Positions 8,221 to 16,051 of a stretch of DNA of 64,000 nucleotides are shown one piece after another. The notes below the pieces were generated by a model. That model searched no databases. It saw only the letters and a program-made list of their open reading frames with translations, and was not told where the DNA came from. The translations under genes and the position numbers were made by a program. Origin of the DNA: CAZNGF01 sp964572855 (GTDB taxonomy: Bacteria > Bipolaricaulota > Bipolaricaulia > RBG-16-55-9 > JAJCYT01); contig CAZNGF010000001.1 in NCBI GenBank assembly GCA_964572855.1, forward strand, positions 1 through 64,000, written 5' to 3'. The first letter of the stretch is position 1; each line of letters begins with the position of its first letter.

Positions 8221-8249
8221 ATTTTAAGGGGAAGCGGCTAGCGATTCAA
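8221..8249 (-). promoter_or_regulatory. cfa promoter
   Basis: On the minus strand TTGAAT (8249-8244), a 17-nt spacer, TAAAAT (8226-8221), then 9 nt to the cfa ATG. The same -35 hexamer and spacing recur at tatC. No ribosome site fits in the very short leader. Confidence 0.7.
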
Positions 8250-8337
8250 TATTTGTAGCCCTTGGTCGTTTGCGCGGAGCCGCGTGCCTGACGCTGCGGC
8301 GCGCTCGCCGCTTTCGCGCACGCGATGCCGTTTTCGC

Positions 8338-8366
8338 TTGACAGAACTTCCCCCGGTCGCTATCAT
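8338..8366 (+). promoter_or_regulatory. tRNA-Lys promoter
   Basis: TTGACA (8338-8343), a 17-nt spacer, TATCAT (8361-8366), ending 10 nt before the tRNA 5' end. Spacing and hexamers fit a housekeeping sigma promoter. Confidence 0.8.
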
Positions 8367-8376
8367 GAGCGCGCTT

Positions 8377-8451
8377 GGGTCGTTAGCTCAATGGAAGAGC
8401 ATCCGGCTCTTAACCGGAGGGTTGTAGGTTCGAGTCCTACACGACCCACCA
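8377..8451 (+). tRNA. tRNA-Lys (anticodon CTT)
   Basis: A complete cloverleaf. The acceptor stem pairs GGGTCGT with ACGACCC, the anticodon loop is CTCTTAA with CTT in the middle, and the T arm holds GGTTCGAGTCC. The 3' CCA (8449-8451) is encoded. It has its own consensus promoter and is convergent with the serA fusion gene. Confidence 0.95.
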
Positions 8452-8479
8452 GCAGGTCGAACAGTCTCCCAGACAAACC

Positions 8480-10228
8480 TCATTCGTCCAGCAGCGTGAC
8501 CGTCTCGGCGTAGTGGCGGATCGCGCCGCGGCGCTGTTTTTCCAGCAGCAGCTCGTGCAGCCAGCGGTTCTTGGCGTCCAGCGAGGCGCTTTCGTTGAGC
8601 TTGTCCAGCGGCACACCCAGGCGTAGCACGCGGCCCGGGACGATGAAGCGCGTGATCCCGGCGGAAAAGCGCCGGCCGGTCTGGGCGGCCTGCACGACCT
8701 GGGGCACGGTGTACTCGGGGAAGACCACCAGCGCGCTCAGGTCGGGGTACTCGTGCTGGAGCTTGATGAGGTCGCTGTCCAGCGTGCGCGCGACGTGGCT
8801 CAGCCGGATGTAGCAGTCCGTAAAGGCGTTGAGCGCGTCGAGCCGGTTGGCCCCGGGCGTCGGCAGGACCAGGAACACCTCGTCTCTCACGGTGTACATG
8901 ATGCAGAGCCCGCCGTACTCGAACATCGCGTCCGGCGCGGTTTCGGGCGTGCTGGGCGTCAGCGAGACGTCCGACACGGCGCGCAGCGCCGCCAGCAGCC
9001 CGTCCACCGGGGCCGATTGGACGGCGTGGTACCACGTGCTGAGCTCCAGGCCGTCCTCGACCGAGGTGACCTGCACGGCCGCGTGCGGCACGCCGAGCTG
9101 CTTGAGCGCGGCGACGCGCGTGGCGCCGTCCAGCACCATGTACTGGTCGTCGACCTCGATCACGATCGGGGGGTTGCCCAGCACGCCCTCTTCCTCCAGG
9201 CGACGGGCCAAACGCGTCACGCGCTGCGGGTCGGTGTGCTCGTGGGCGAACACGCGCGCCAGCGGCACGATCCGAAGCGGCAGGACGCTCTCGAGCTCGA
9301 CGCGCCGCAGCCGCTCCAGCAGGGCGCGGGCCACGGTCACGGCGGCCTCGCGCTTGGCGTCCTCGGTGCTGGCCGCGATGTGCGGCGTGGCGATCACGCG
9401 CTCGTGGCGCACGAGCGCGCTGTTGGGCGCCGGCTCCTCGTGGAACACGTCGAGCGCGGCGCCGGCAATGTGCTCGGCCTCGAGCGCTTGCAACAGCGCG
9501 CCTTCGTCGATCAGCGGGCCGCGCGCCGTGTTGATCAGATAAGCCCCCTCGCGCATGCGCGCCAGTTGCGCGGCGCCGATCATGGATTCGGTCTCGGGTC
9601 GGAGCGGGACGTGCAGCGTGACGAAGTCCGCGCGCGCCAGCAGCTCGTCCAGGTCCACGGCCTCGACCTCGGGCTCCAGGTCGAGTTCGGGGGTGTGGCG
9701 CCGCTGGTTGACCAGGATCGTCATCCCGAAGGCACGCGCGCGGATGGCCACCTCGCGCCCGATGCGCCCGAAGCCCACGATGCCCAGCGTCTTACCCGCC
9801 AAGCCCGTGCCGACCAGGGCCTTTTTCTCCCACTTGCCGGCTTTCAGGCTCAGGTCGGCGCGCGGCAGGCGGCGGGCCAGCGCCAGCAACAGCCCCATGG
9901 TGTGTTCGGCCACGGCCAGCGTGTTGGCGTCCGGGCTGTTGACGACCTCGACCCCGTGCTCCTGGGCGGCTTGAACGTCGATGTTGTCCAGCCCCGAGCC
10001 CGCGCGGCCGATGACCTTTAAATGGAGCCCGTGCTCGATGACCTCGGCCGTGACCCGGGTGGCGCTGCGCACGACGAGCCCCTCGTAGTCGGCCACGGCG
10101 ACGAGCAGCTCCCGCGGGCTCAGCTCCGTGCGCACGTCCACGTCGGCCGCCTCGCGCAGGAGGTCGATCCCCTCCTGCGCGAGCGGGTCGCAGACGAGCA
10201 CGCGCGGCCGCCGGTGGTCGCCCCTCAT
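8480..10228 (-). CDS. Phosphoglycerate dehydrogenase fused to a ParB/SbnI-like domain
   Basis: A single 582-residue frame. Residues about 8-310 form a D-2-hydroxyacid dehydrogenase of the SerA type: NAD motif GIVGFGRIG (149-157) and catalytic R236 (NTARGPL), E265 (HEEP) and H283 (TPHIA). SerA interconverts 3-phosphoglycerate and 3-phosphohydroxypyruvate. From about residue 317 a ParB/Srx-like domain begins, with LDGATR at 366-371, followed by a 180-residue tail ending in GITRFIVPGR and HYAETVTLLDE. This arrangement resembles free-serine kinases SbnI and SerK, although their DGxHR motif is DGATR here. It replaces the usual ACT-type regulatory domain. Last gene of the DMGDH-ETF operon, overlapping etfA by 4 nt. 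Confidence 0.82.
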   Translation of the reverse strand: MRGDHRRPRVLVCDPLAQEGIDLLREAADVDVRTELSPRELLVAVADYEGLVVRSATRVTAEVIEHGLHLKVIGRAGSGLDNIDVQAAQEHGVEVVNSPDANTLAVAEHTMGLLLALARRLPRADLSLKAGKWEKKALVGTGLAGKTLGIVGFGRIGREVAIRARAFGMTILVNQRRHTPELDLEPEVEAVDLDELLARADFVTLHVPLRPETESMIGAAQLARMREGAYLINTARGPLIDEGALLQALEAEHIAGAALDVFHEEPAPNSALVRHERVIATPHIAASTEDAKREAAVTVARALLERLRRVELESVLPLRIVPLARVFAHEHTDPQRVTRLARRLEEEGVLGNPPIVIEVDDQYMVLDGATRVAALKQLGVPHAAVQVTSVEDGLELSTWYHAVQSAPVDGLLAALRAVSDVSLTPSTPETAPDAMFEYGGLCIMYTVRDEVFLVLPTPGANRLDALNAFTDCYIRLSHVARTLDSDLIKLQHEYPDLSALVVFPEYTVPQVVQAAQTGRRFSAGITRFIVPGRVLRLGVPLDKLNESASLDAKNRWLHELLLEKQRRGAIRHYAETVTLLDE

Positions 10229-11193
10229 GCGCTCGACTTGATCGCTTGCACGATCGCGGGCACGACCTCGTGGAGGTCGCCGACCACGGCGTAGTCGGCC
10301 TTGGCCATCATCGGGGCCTCGGGGTCGGTGTTGATGGCCAGGATGCGCTTGGCCCCCTTGCAGCCCACCATGTGCTGGATCGCGCCGCTGATGCCGCAGG
10401 CGATGTAGAGGTCGGGCGCGATGCGGTTGCCCGTGAGCCCGACCTGGTCGGCGTGCGGCCGCCAGCCGTTGTTGGTGACCACCCGCGAGCCGCCCACGGC
10501 GCCGCCCAGCAGCTCGGCGAGCTCGTCCAGCGCCTGGAAACCCTCGGCGCTTCCGACGCCGCGGCCGCCGCCCACCACCACGGGCGCGTTGCCGAGCGTG
10601 ACGCCGCCGCTGCGCTCCTCATCCCTGCGCGTCACCTTGACGCGCAGGTGCCGGTCCTCGAGCGCCGGGGAGAAGGCGACGACCTCCGGTGAACCGCCGT
10701 GGGGAGCCGTCTCGGCCTCGACCGCGTGCGGCGCCACGGTGAGCAGCTTCGGCGACCCGTTTAGGGTGGCCTCCTCCAGCAAACTGCCGCCCCAGCGGAC
10801 GCGCGTGAGACGGAACGGCTCGCCGGGTTCGACGGCCGTGCAGTTGGCGGCCAGCGGTTGATTGAGGGCGGCGGCGGCGTGCGCTAGCACCTCGTTGCCC
10901 CGCTCACTGCCGGGCGCCACGATGGCCACGGCGTCGGCCGACCCGGCCAGTTGGGCCAGCGCAGCGCCCCACGCCTCCGGCGCGTAGTCGTCCAGCGCGT
11001 CGTGTGCGATTGCATGGACCTTACTGACCCCGTAGGGTGCCACCTCGTCGGCCAGTGAGCGTCCCTCGGTCCCGACGAGCGCGGCCTCGAGCGGGACGCC
11101 GGACGTCTCCGCCAGCCCGCGCGCCAGCGTGAGCGCCTGCAGCGACGCGGGTTCGAGCGCCCCGCGGTCGTGATCGATCAAGGTCAGGATCAT
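10225..11193 (-). CDS. etfA: Electron transfer flavoprotein alpha subunit
   Basis: A 322-residue FAD-binding subunit of ETF, which carries electrons from flavin dehydrogenases to the quinone pool through ETF:quinone oxidoreductase. The C-terminal FAD domain is unmistakable: SRVVTNNGWRPHADQVG, APDLYIACGISGAIQH and ILAINTDPEAPMMAKADY. ATG overlaps the etfB stop by 4 nt, so translation is probably coupled. Position behind the dimethylglycine-dehydrogenase-like gene suggests a dedicated electron acceptor for that enzyme. Confidence 0.93.
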   Translation of the reverse strand: MILTLIDHDRGALEPASLQALTLARGLAETSGVPLEAALVGTEGRSLADEVAPYGVSKVHAIAHDALDDYAPEAWGAALAQLAGSADAVAIVAPGSERGNEVLAHAAAALNQPLAANCTAVEPGEPFRLTRVRWGGSLLEEATLNGSPKLLTVAPHAVEAETAPHGGSPEVVAFSPALEDRHLRVKVTRRDEERSGGVTLGNAPVVVGGGRGVGSAEGFQALDELAELLGGAVGGSRVVTNNGWRPHADQVGLTGNRIAPDLYIACGISGAIQHMVGCKGAKRILAINTDPEAPMMAKADYAVVGDLHEVVPAIVQAIKSSA

Positions 11194-11948
11194 GACAGCA
11201 CCTCCAGCTCCTTCAGGAGTTCGACCACGCGGGGGGCCGCGTCGGGCCCCTCGCCCAGGATCTGTACCTGCTTGTCCTGTTCGGGCGGGTGCGTCATGCG
11301 TTCCATCGCCAGCCCGGCGGCACCGCGCTCGGGCGTGAGCGTCTCCACGGTCGCCTTCTTGGCGGTCATGCGCCCGCGCAGCGACGGGTGGCGCGGCAGG
11401 TTGAGGCCCTCCTTGACCGCCAGCACCGCGGGCAGCGGGACCTCGTAGATCTCCCAGCCCGTCGGGATCTCGCGGCCGGCCACGGCCGTCCCGTCGCGCA
11501 GCTCCAGGTGCTTGACCCCGGTCACGCACGGCAGGTCCAAGGCGTGGGCGACCCGGACGCCGACCTGGAAGTCGGCGCTGTCGGCGGACTCGTTGCCGAA
11601 CAGCAGCAGGTCGAACGGTGTCGACCGCGCGCGGACCGCCTCGACGATGGCGTGGGCCGTCTGCTCCGGCGCCCACTCGCCGCCGTCGCTTTGCAACAGG
11701 ATCCCGCGCTCGGCGCCGCGGGCGATCGCGTCGCGCAGTTGCTCGTCGGCCTCGGGCGGCCCGAGCGTCAGGACCGTGACGCTCCCGCCGTGAGCTTCCA
11801 CGACCTGGACGGCCTCCTCCACGGCACACTCCTCGTGCGGGCTGATCGTAAAACCCAAGTTGCGCGTCTGGACCGCGCGGCCGTCGTCGGTGAGGCTGAA
11901 CTTGGCGCCGACGTCGGGCACGCGTTTGACGCAGACGAGGACGTTCAT
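11190..11948 (-). CDS. etfB: Electron transfer flavoprotein beta subunit
   Basis: A 252-residue ETF beta subunit (AMP-binding partner of EtfA). Family features are MNVLVCVKRVPDVGAK at the start, NPHEECAVEEA-like SPHEECAVEEAVQ, LLLFGNESADSADFQVG, and a PRHPSLRGRMTAKK segment near the dehydrogenase-recognition loop. ATG 11948 is used because GGAGG lies just before it; that site overlaps the stop codon of the upstream dehydrogenase gene. Confidence 0.93.
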   Translation of the reverse strand: MNVLVCVKRVPDVGAKFSLTDDGRAVQTRNLGFTISPHEECAVEEAVQVVEAHGGSVTVLTLGPPEADEQLRDAIARGAERGILLQSDGGEWAPEQTAHAIVEAVRARSTPFDLLLFGNESADSADFQVGVRVAHALDLPCVTGVKHLELRDGTAVAGREIPTGWEIYEVPLPAVLAVKEGLNLPRHPSLRGRMTAKKATVETLTPERGAAGLAMERMTHPPEQDKQVQILGEGPDAAPRVVELLKELEVLS

Positions 11949-11958
11949 GGCCACCTCC

Positions 11959-14481
11959 TTAAGCTTTCATGCGCTCGTTTTGGGGATCGAACAGCGGCGT
12001 GCTGCCGGCCACCTCGACCCGGACGGGATAATGCTCGCCGAAGTACTCGACGTAGAGCTCCTGGCCCTGCTTGGCGTACTCGGGCGGCAGGTAGCTCAAC
12101 AACAGGTGCTTGCCCACCGAGGGGCCGGCGCCGGCGCTGGTCACGTACGACGGGCGCCCCTTGGCATCGGTGATGCGCTCGCGCTCGGGCGAGAGGACGG
12201 GTTCGTTGCCCAGCATGTAGCGCTTGAGCCCGGAGGACGGCTGCCGGTGATCCGTCACCGAGAGCGTGCAGAGCGTGGCCGCGGGCGGCTCCGCCTCGCG
12301 CGCCTTCAGGTAGGGCTCCTTGCCGATGAAGTCCTGCTTTTTCACCTTGGGGTAGGCGATGCCCGCCTCGACGGGGTCGTAGTCCAGCTCGAGCTCGTGG
12401 CCCTGCAGGCGGTAGCCCTTCTCGAGCCGCGCGGTTGTGCCGTAGACGCCGATGCCGGAGGGAACCACGCCCAGCGGCCGGCCGGCCTCCCAGAGCGCCC
12501 CCCAGAGCGGGCGCCCCTGCGTGGCCGGGACGTAGAGCTCCCAGCCCAGCTCGCCCACGTACGAGATGCGCAGCGCCCAGACCGGGATCCCGGCCAGCGT
12601 GATCTCCTTGCAGCTGGCGAACGGGAAGCCCTCGTGCGAGACGTCGTCGTCGGTGAGCTTGCCGACCAGGTCGCGCGCCTTCGGCCCCCAGACGCCCACG
12701 GTGGCCAGCTCGTCGGTGCGGTCGTGCAGCTGCACCGAGCCGTCGGCGGGCAGGTGTTTGAGGAACCACTGCTTGTCCATGTGTCCCACGCCCCCGCCGG
12801 TGACGACGCGGAAGGCTTGCTCGCCCGTGCGCATGACGGTGAGGTCGGCCTTGATGCCGCCGCGGTGGTTGAGCAGTGAGGTGTAGATGGCTTTGCCCAC
12901 GGGCTTGTCCATCTGGGCCAGCGCCAGGCGCTGCATGTAGTCGAGCGCGCCCGCTCCCTGGATGTCGAACACGGCGAACGCGCTCAGGTCGAACATCGCC
13001 ACCCGCTCGCGCATGGCCAGGTGCTCGGCGTTGATGATCGGGGACCACCAGCGCCGGTCCCACTCGTCGGGGCGGTCGTGGACCTGGCGCTCGTACTCCT
13101 GCAGCAGCGGGCGGTTGCACTCGTACCAGTGGGGCCGTTCCCAGCCGGCCGTCTCGTAGAACACCGCGCCCAGCGCCTTGGCTTGGTCGTAGAACGGGCT
13201 CTGGCGCCGCGGGCGCGAGCTGAGCCACTGCTCCTGCGGGTGCACGATGCCGTAGGTCTTGGGGAACCCCTCGTAGGCGCGCTTGCGCACGTGGTCCCGC
13301 GTCTTGGCGTAGGGGTAGAAGCGCGCGACGTCGAAGTGCTCGGGGTCGATCTGCGGCGTGCCCTCGGTCATCCACTCGGCCAAGACTTGGCCGGCGGCGG
13401 GGCCCTCCTTGATCCAGATGGCCGAGGCCGTCCACAAGCCCCCTACCTCGGGCAGCTCGCCGATCATAAGCCCGCCGTCGGGCGTGACCGAGATGAGCCC
13501 GTTGATGGCGTACTGGATCTCGACGCTGTCGTGGTCGAGCATCTCGGGCAGCAGCTCGAGCGCGTCCTCCATCTGGGCGTCGAAGTCCTCTTCGGTGAAC
13601 GGCATCTCGGTGGGGGAGAGCTTGGCCTCGTCCAGCGAGGGGATCTCCTCGGGCTCGTGCAGGATGGACCGGTGCGCGTACGAGCCGATCTCGAGGTTGT
13701 TGCCGGCCTGGCGCTCGTACATGAGCGTGCTCATGTCGCGCAATATCGGATATTCGATCTCGCCTTTGGCCTCGGCGAACTGCGGGATGGGACCGGCGTC
13801 GATCATCTGGTGCACCACGGGCACCAGCGGCAGGTGCGCCCCGGCCATGCGGGCCAGCTTGGGTCCCCAGACGCCGCAGGCGATGATCACGTAGTCGGCC
13901 GTCACGGTCCCGCGCGCCGTGACCACGGCCTTGACCCGGCCGCCCTCGATTTGGATGTCTGTGACCTCGGTGTTGGGAAACGTCTGCAGGGCCCCCTTTT
14001 CGGCGGCGTGCTCGCGCATGACCGTGCCGGCCTGCAGCGAGTCGACCACGCTCACGCTCGGGATCCAGAAGCCGGCCTTGACGACCTTCTCGTTCACCCA
14101 GGGGAAACGTTTTTTGACCTCGGCCGGGCTCACCAGCTCGGCCTCGACGCCCCAGGCCTTGGCCGAGGTGACGCGCCGCCGCAGCTCGGCCACCCGCTCC
14201 TCGGTGCGCGCCAGCTCGAAGCCGCCGCACGTGCGGTTCAGGCCCATCTTCTCGTACTGCTGCTGGCTGTCGACCGTGAGCTCGGTGGTGATTTTGTTGT
14301 GGTCCACAGGATAGATGAAGTTGGATGCGTGCCCGGTGGAGCCGCCCGGGTTGGGCAGCGGCCCCTTGTCGATCATGACCATGTCGGTCCAGCCGTGCTC
14401 GGCCAGGTGGTAGACGATGCTGTTGCCCACGATCCCCGAACCGATAATCACGACCTGTGCGTGTTGCGGCAACGTGCTCAT
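11959..14481 (-). CDS. Dimethylglycine/sarcosine dehydrogenase-like FAD and folate enzyme
   Basis: An 840-residue two-module enzyme. The N-terminal DAO-type oxidoreductase has a Rossmann motif VVIIGSGIVGNSIVYHLAEHG (written here as GSGIVG) and GSTGHASN. There H51 aligns with the histidine that covalently holds FAD in mammalian dimethylglycine dehydrogenase. The C-terminal half (about 430-840) is a GcvT-like aminomethyltransferase fold expected to hand the released one-carbon unit to tetrahydrofolate. Electrons should go to ETF, encoded next. N,N-dimethylglycine, sarcosine or a related N-methyl amine is the likely substrate; the sequence alone does not separate these. GntR regulator is immediately upstream. 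Confidence 0.87.
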   Translation of the reverse strand: MSTLPQHAQVVIIGSGIVGNSIVYHLAEHGWTDMVMIDKGPLPNPGGSTGHASNFIYPVDHNKITTELTVDSQQQYEKMGLNRTCGGFELARTEERVAELRRRVTSAKAWGVEAELVSPAEVKKRFPWVNEKVVKAGFWIPSVSVVDSLQAGTVMREHAAEKGALQTFPNTEVTDIQIEGGRVKAVVTARGTVTADYVIIACGVWGPKLARMAGAHLPLVPVVHQMIDAGPIPQFAEAKGEIEYPILRDMSTLMYERQAGNNLEIGSYAHRSILHEPEEIPSLDEAKLSPTEMPFTEEDFDAQMEDALELLPEMLDHDSVEIQYAINGLISVTPDGGLMIGELPEVGGLWTASAIWIKEGPAAGQVLAEWMTEGTPQIDPEHFDVARFYPYAKTRDHVRKRAYEGFPKTYGIVHPQEQWLSSRPRRQSPFYDQAKALGAVFYETAGWERPHWYECNRPLLQEYERQVHDRPDEWDRRWWSPIINAEHLAMRERVAMFDLSAFAVFDIQGAGALDYMQRLALAQMDKPVGKAIYTSLLNHRGGIKADLTVMRTGEQAFRVVTGGGVGHMDKQWFLKHLPADGSVQLHDRTDELATVGVWGPKARDLVGKLTDDDVSHEGFPFASCKEITLAGIPVWALRISYVGELGWELYVPATQGRPLWGALWEAGRPLGVVPSGIGVYGTTARLEKGYRLQGHELELDYDPVEAGIAYPKVKKQDFIGKEPYLKAREAEPPAATLCTLSVTDHRQPSSGLKRYMLGNEPVLSPERERITDAKGRPSYVTSAGAGPSVGKHLLLSYLPPEYAKQGQELYVEYFGEHYPVRVEVAGSTPLFDPQNERMKA

Positions 14482-14502
14482 GCGTTCCCTCCTTCAGTCT
14501 TT

Positions 14503-15126
14503 CTACCAGGTTAGTTGCGCGCGAATGTGCTCGATGAAGCGTCGCGTGTGGTCCTCCAGGATGCGCGCCGTCTCCTCCTCGTCGCGTGCCTTGAGCGCCT
14601 TTAGCAGCGCGCCGAACTCCGTGCTCAGGTCCTCATAGTAGGCGTCCTGCTGCGAATAGGTCCAGATGCGCACGGCCTGGTTGCGCAGCATCTCGAGCGT
14701 GCGCACCAACACCTCGTTGCGGGTGGCCCGGTTGAAGCGGTCGTGGAAGGCCGAATCCAGGCGCATGAGCGCCTTGGGGTCGCCCGCCTCGCGCATCTGG
14801 GCGATCAAGCCCTCGAGCGCGGCCAGGTCCTCCTCGGTGGCCCGGGCCACCGCCAGGCGCGCGGCCAGCCTGACCAAGTGCGCGCGCAGCTCGAACACGT
14901 CCTTGAGGTTTTGGAACCCCACCTCGGTGACGATCGTGCCGCTGTTGGGGATGATGCGCACCAATCCCTCGCACTCCAGCCGGATGAGCGCTTCGCGCAC
15001 GGGCGTGCGGCTCACCCCGAACTCGTCGATGAGCGCCTTCTCGCGCAGCACCTGGCCGGGCTCGTAGTCCAACAGGACGATGCGCTCCTTGAGCGACGCG
15101 TAGATCCGATCCTGTTCGTGCTCCAT
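14503..15126 (-). CDS. GntR family regulator, FadR/FCD subgroup
   Basis: A 207-residue regulator. The N-terminal winged helix has LREKALIDEFGVSRTPVREALIRLE, the classic GntR recognition region; the all-helical FCD ligand domain (about 80-200) carries metal-binding-type histidines and acidic residues (LDSAFHDRF). It is the first gene of the minus-strand operon, and the AT-rich spacer in front of it probably contains its own operator. Ligand is likely the operon's substrate or a product, by inference. Confidence 0.88.
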   Translation of the reverse strand: MEHEQDRIYASLKERIVLLDYEPGQVLREKALIDEFGVSRTPVREALIRLECEGLVRIIPNSGTIVTEVGFQNLKDVFELRAHLVRLAARLAVARATEEDLAALEGLIAQMREAGDPKALMRLDSAFHDRFNRATRNEVLVRTLEMLRNQAVRIWTYSQQDAYYEDLSTEFGALLKALKARDEEETARILEDHTRRFIEHIRAQLTW

Positions 15127-15139
15127 GGGGTCGCCTTCG

Positions 15140-15180
15140 ATATGCTTTTGATATATTGGTGTTATCTCATTAATATAGCG
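15140..15180. promoter_or_regulatory. Candidate GntR operator/promoter region
   Basis: The divergent spacer between gntR and the MTHFR-like gene contains an AT-rich block unlike its surroundings. Within it TATATT (15151-15156 region) and AATATA (about 15171-15177) form an inverted repeat around GGTGTTATCTCATT. It is well placed to control both directions. Binding is not demonstrated by sequence alone. Confidence 0.45.
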
Positions 15181-15286
15181 AGCGTGGCGGCCATGTCAAG
15201 CCTTGCCTCCTTGCGCGTGAAAATCGGCTTGATATCGTCAGAGGCGCACACGACACTCCGGCCGTCCCGTACCCGAAGGGGGAGCG

Positions 15287-16039
15287 ATGAAACACGTCAC
15301 CTTCGAAGTGTTCCCGAGCGACAAGCTCAAGCTCGATCTCGTCCCGGCATCGTGGACGCTTGCGATCACCTGTACCGCCGAAGAACTCCAGCCCACGCTC
15401 GACCTTTACGAAAGACTCGGGTCGGATCACACGCCGCACCTCTCGGCCGCGCTGGTGGAGAGCGAGGCGCACGCGCGCGAGCTGGCCGGGGTGTTCACCG
15501 ACCAACTGTTTCTGATCGGTGGTGACCTCGACCCGCGCGGTCCGTTCGAGCGCTCGGCCCAGCTGCTGCCGTACTTCCAACACTGCGATGAACTGGGCGT
15601 GGCCAGTTATCCCGAGGGTCACCCCTCGTACGCTTACGAGGAACTGGGCGACGAGATCCTGTTGGAAAAGCAGTCCCTGGGCGCGACCTACGCCGCCACG
15701 CAGATGTGCTTCGACCCCGACAAAATCGTTGCCTGGGTCAAGCGGGTCCGGGACAAGGGGATCACCCTGCCGATTCAATGCGGCGTGGCCCCGCCGATCA
15801 GCGCGCCCAAGCTAACGCAGTTCGCGCTGCGCTGCGGCGTGAACACCTCGCTCAGCTTCATCAAGAAGATGTCCTTCAAGGACACGGTGCGCATGGCCAG
15901 CCGCTACGATCCGCGCCCGCTGATGGAGGCCGTCTACGACCACGTGGACGGCTTCCACATCTACACCTTCAACGCGGTCAAGACGACGCGCAATTGGGTC
16001 GAGGAGACGCCGTGGCTGCACGAGCTGGTCGCGAACTGA
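15287..16039 (+). CDS. Methylenetetrahydrofolate reductase-like protein
   Basis: A 250-residue single-domain MTHFR-family protein, predicted to interconvert 5,10-methylene- and 5-methyl-tetrahydrofolate using FAD. Recognisable segments are FEVFPSDK at the start, LIGGDLDPRGPF, GVASYPEGHP, LEKQSLGATYAATQMCFD and IPIQCG-like LPIQCGVAPP. It is somewhat shorter than Escherichia coli MetF. GGGGAG lies before ATG. Divergence from the dehydrogenase operon and proximity to pabB suggest a role in handling one-carbon units released by demethylation. Confidence 0.8.
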   Translation: MKHVTFEVFPSDKLKLDLVPASWTLAITCTAEELQPTLDLYERLGSDHTPHLSAALVESEAHARELAGVFTDQLFLIGGDLDPRGPFERSAQLLPYFQHCDELGVASYPEGHPSYAYEELGDEILLEKQSLGATYAATQMCFDPDKIVAWVKRVRDKGITLPIQCGVAPPISAPKLTQFALRCGVNTSLSFIKKMSFKDTVRMASRYDPRPLMEAVYDHVDGFHIYTFNAVKTTRNWVEETPWLHELVAN

Positions 16040-16051
16040 GGGGAAACCGAT

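Noticed and set aside
10225..11829. Extended EtfA frame of 534 residues
   Set aside because: The upstream part is an alternative frame of etfB; EtfA begins at MILTLID with a 4-nt overlap.
15127..15286. Riboswitch in front of the MTHFR-like gene (SAM or B12 type)
   Set aside because: No conserved riboswitch core or terminator/antiterminator pair is recognisable in the 160-nt spacer; an operator is simpler.
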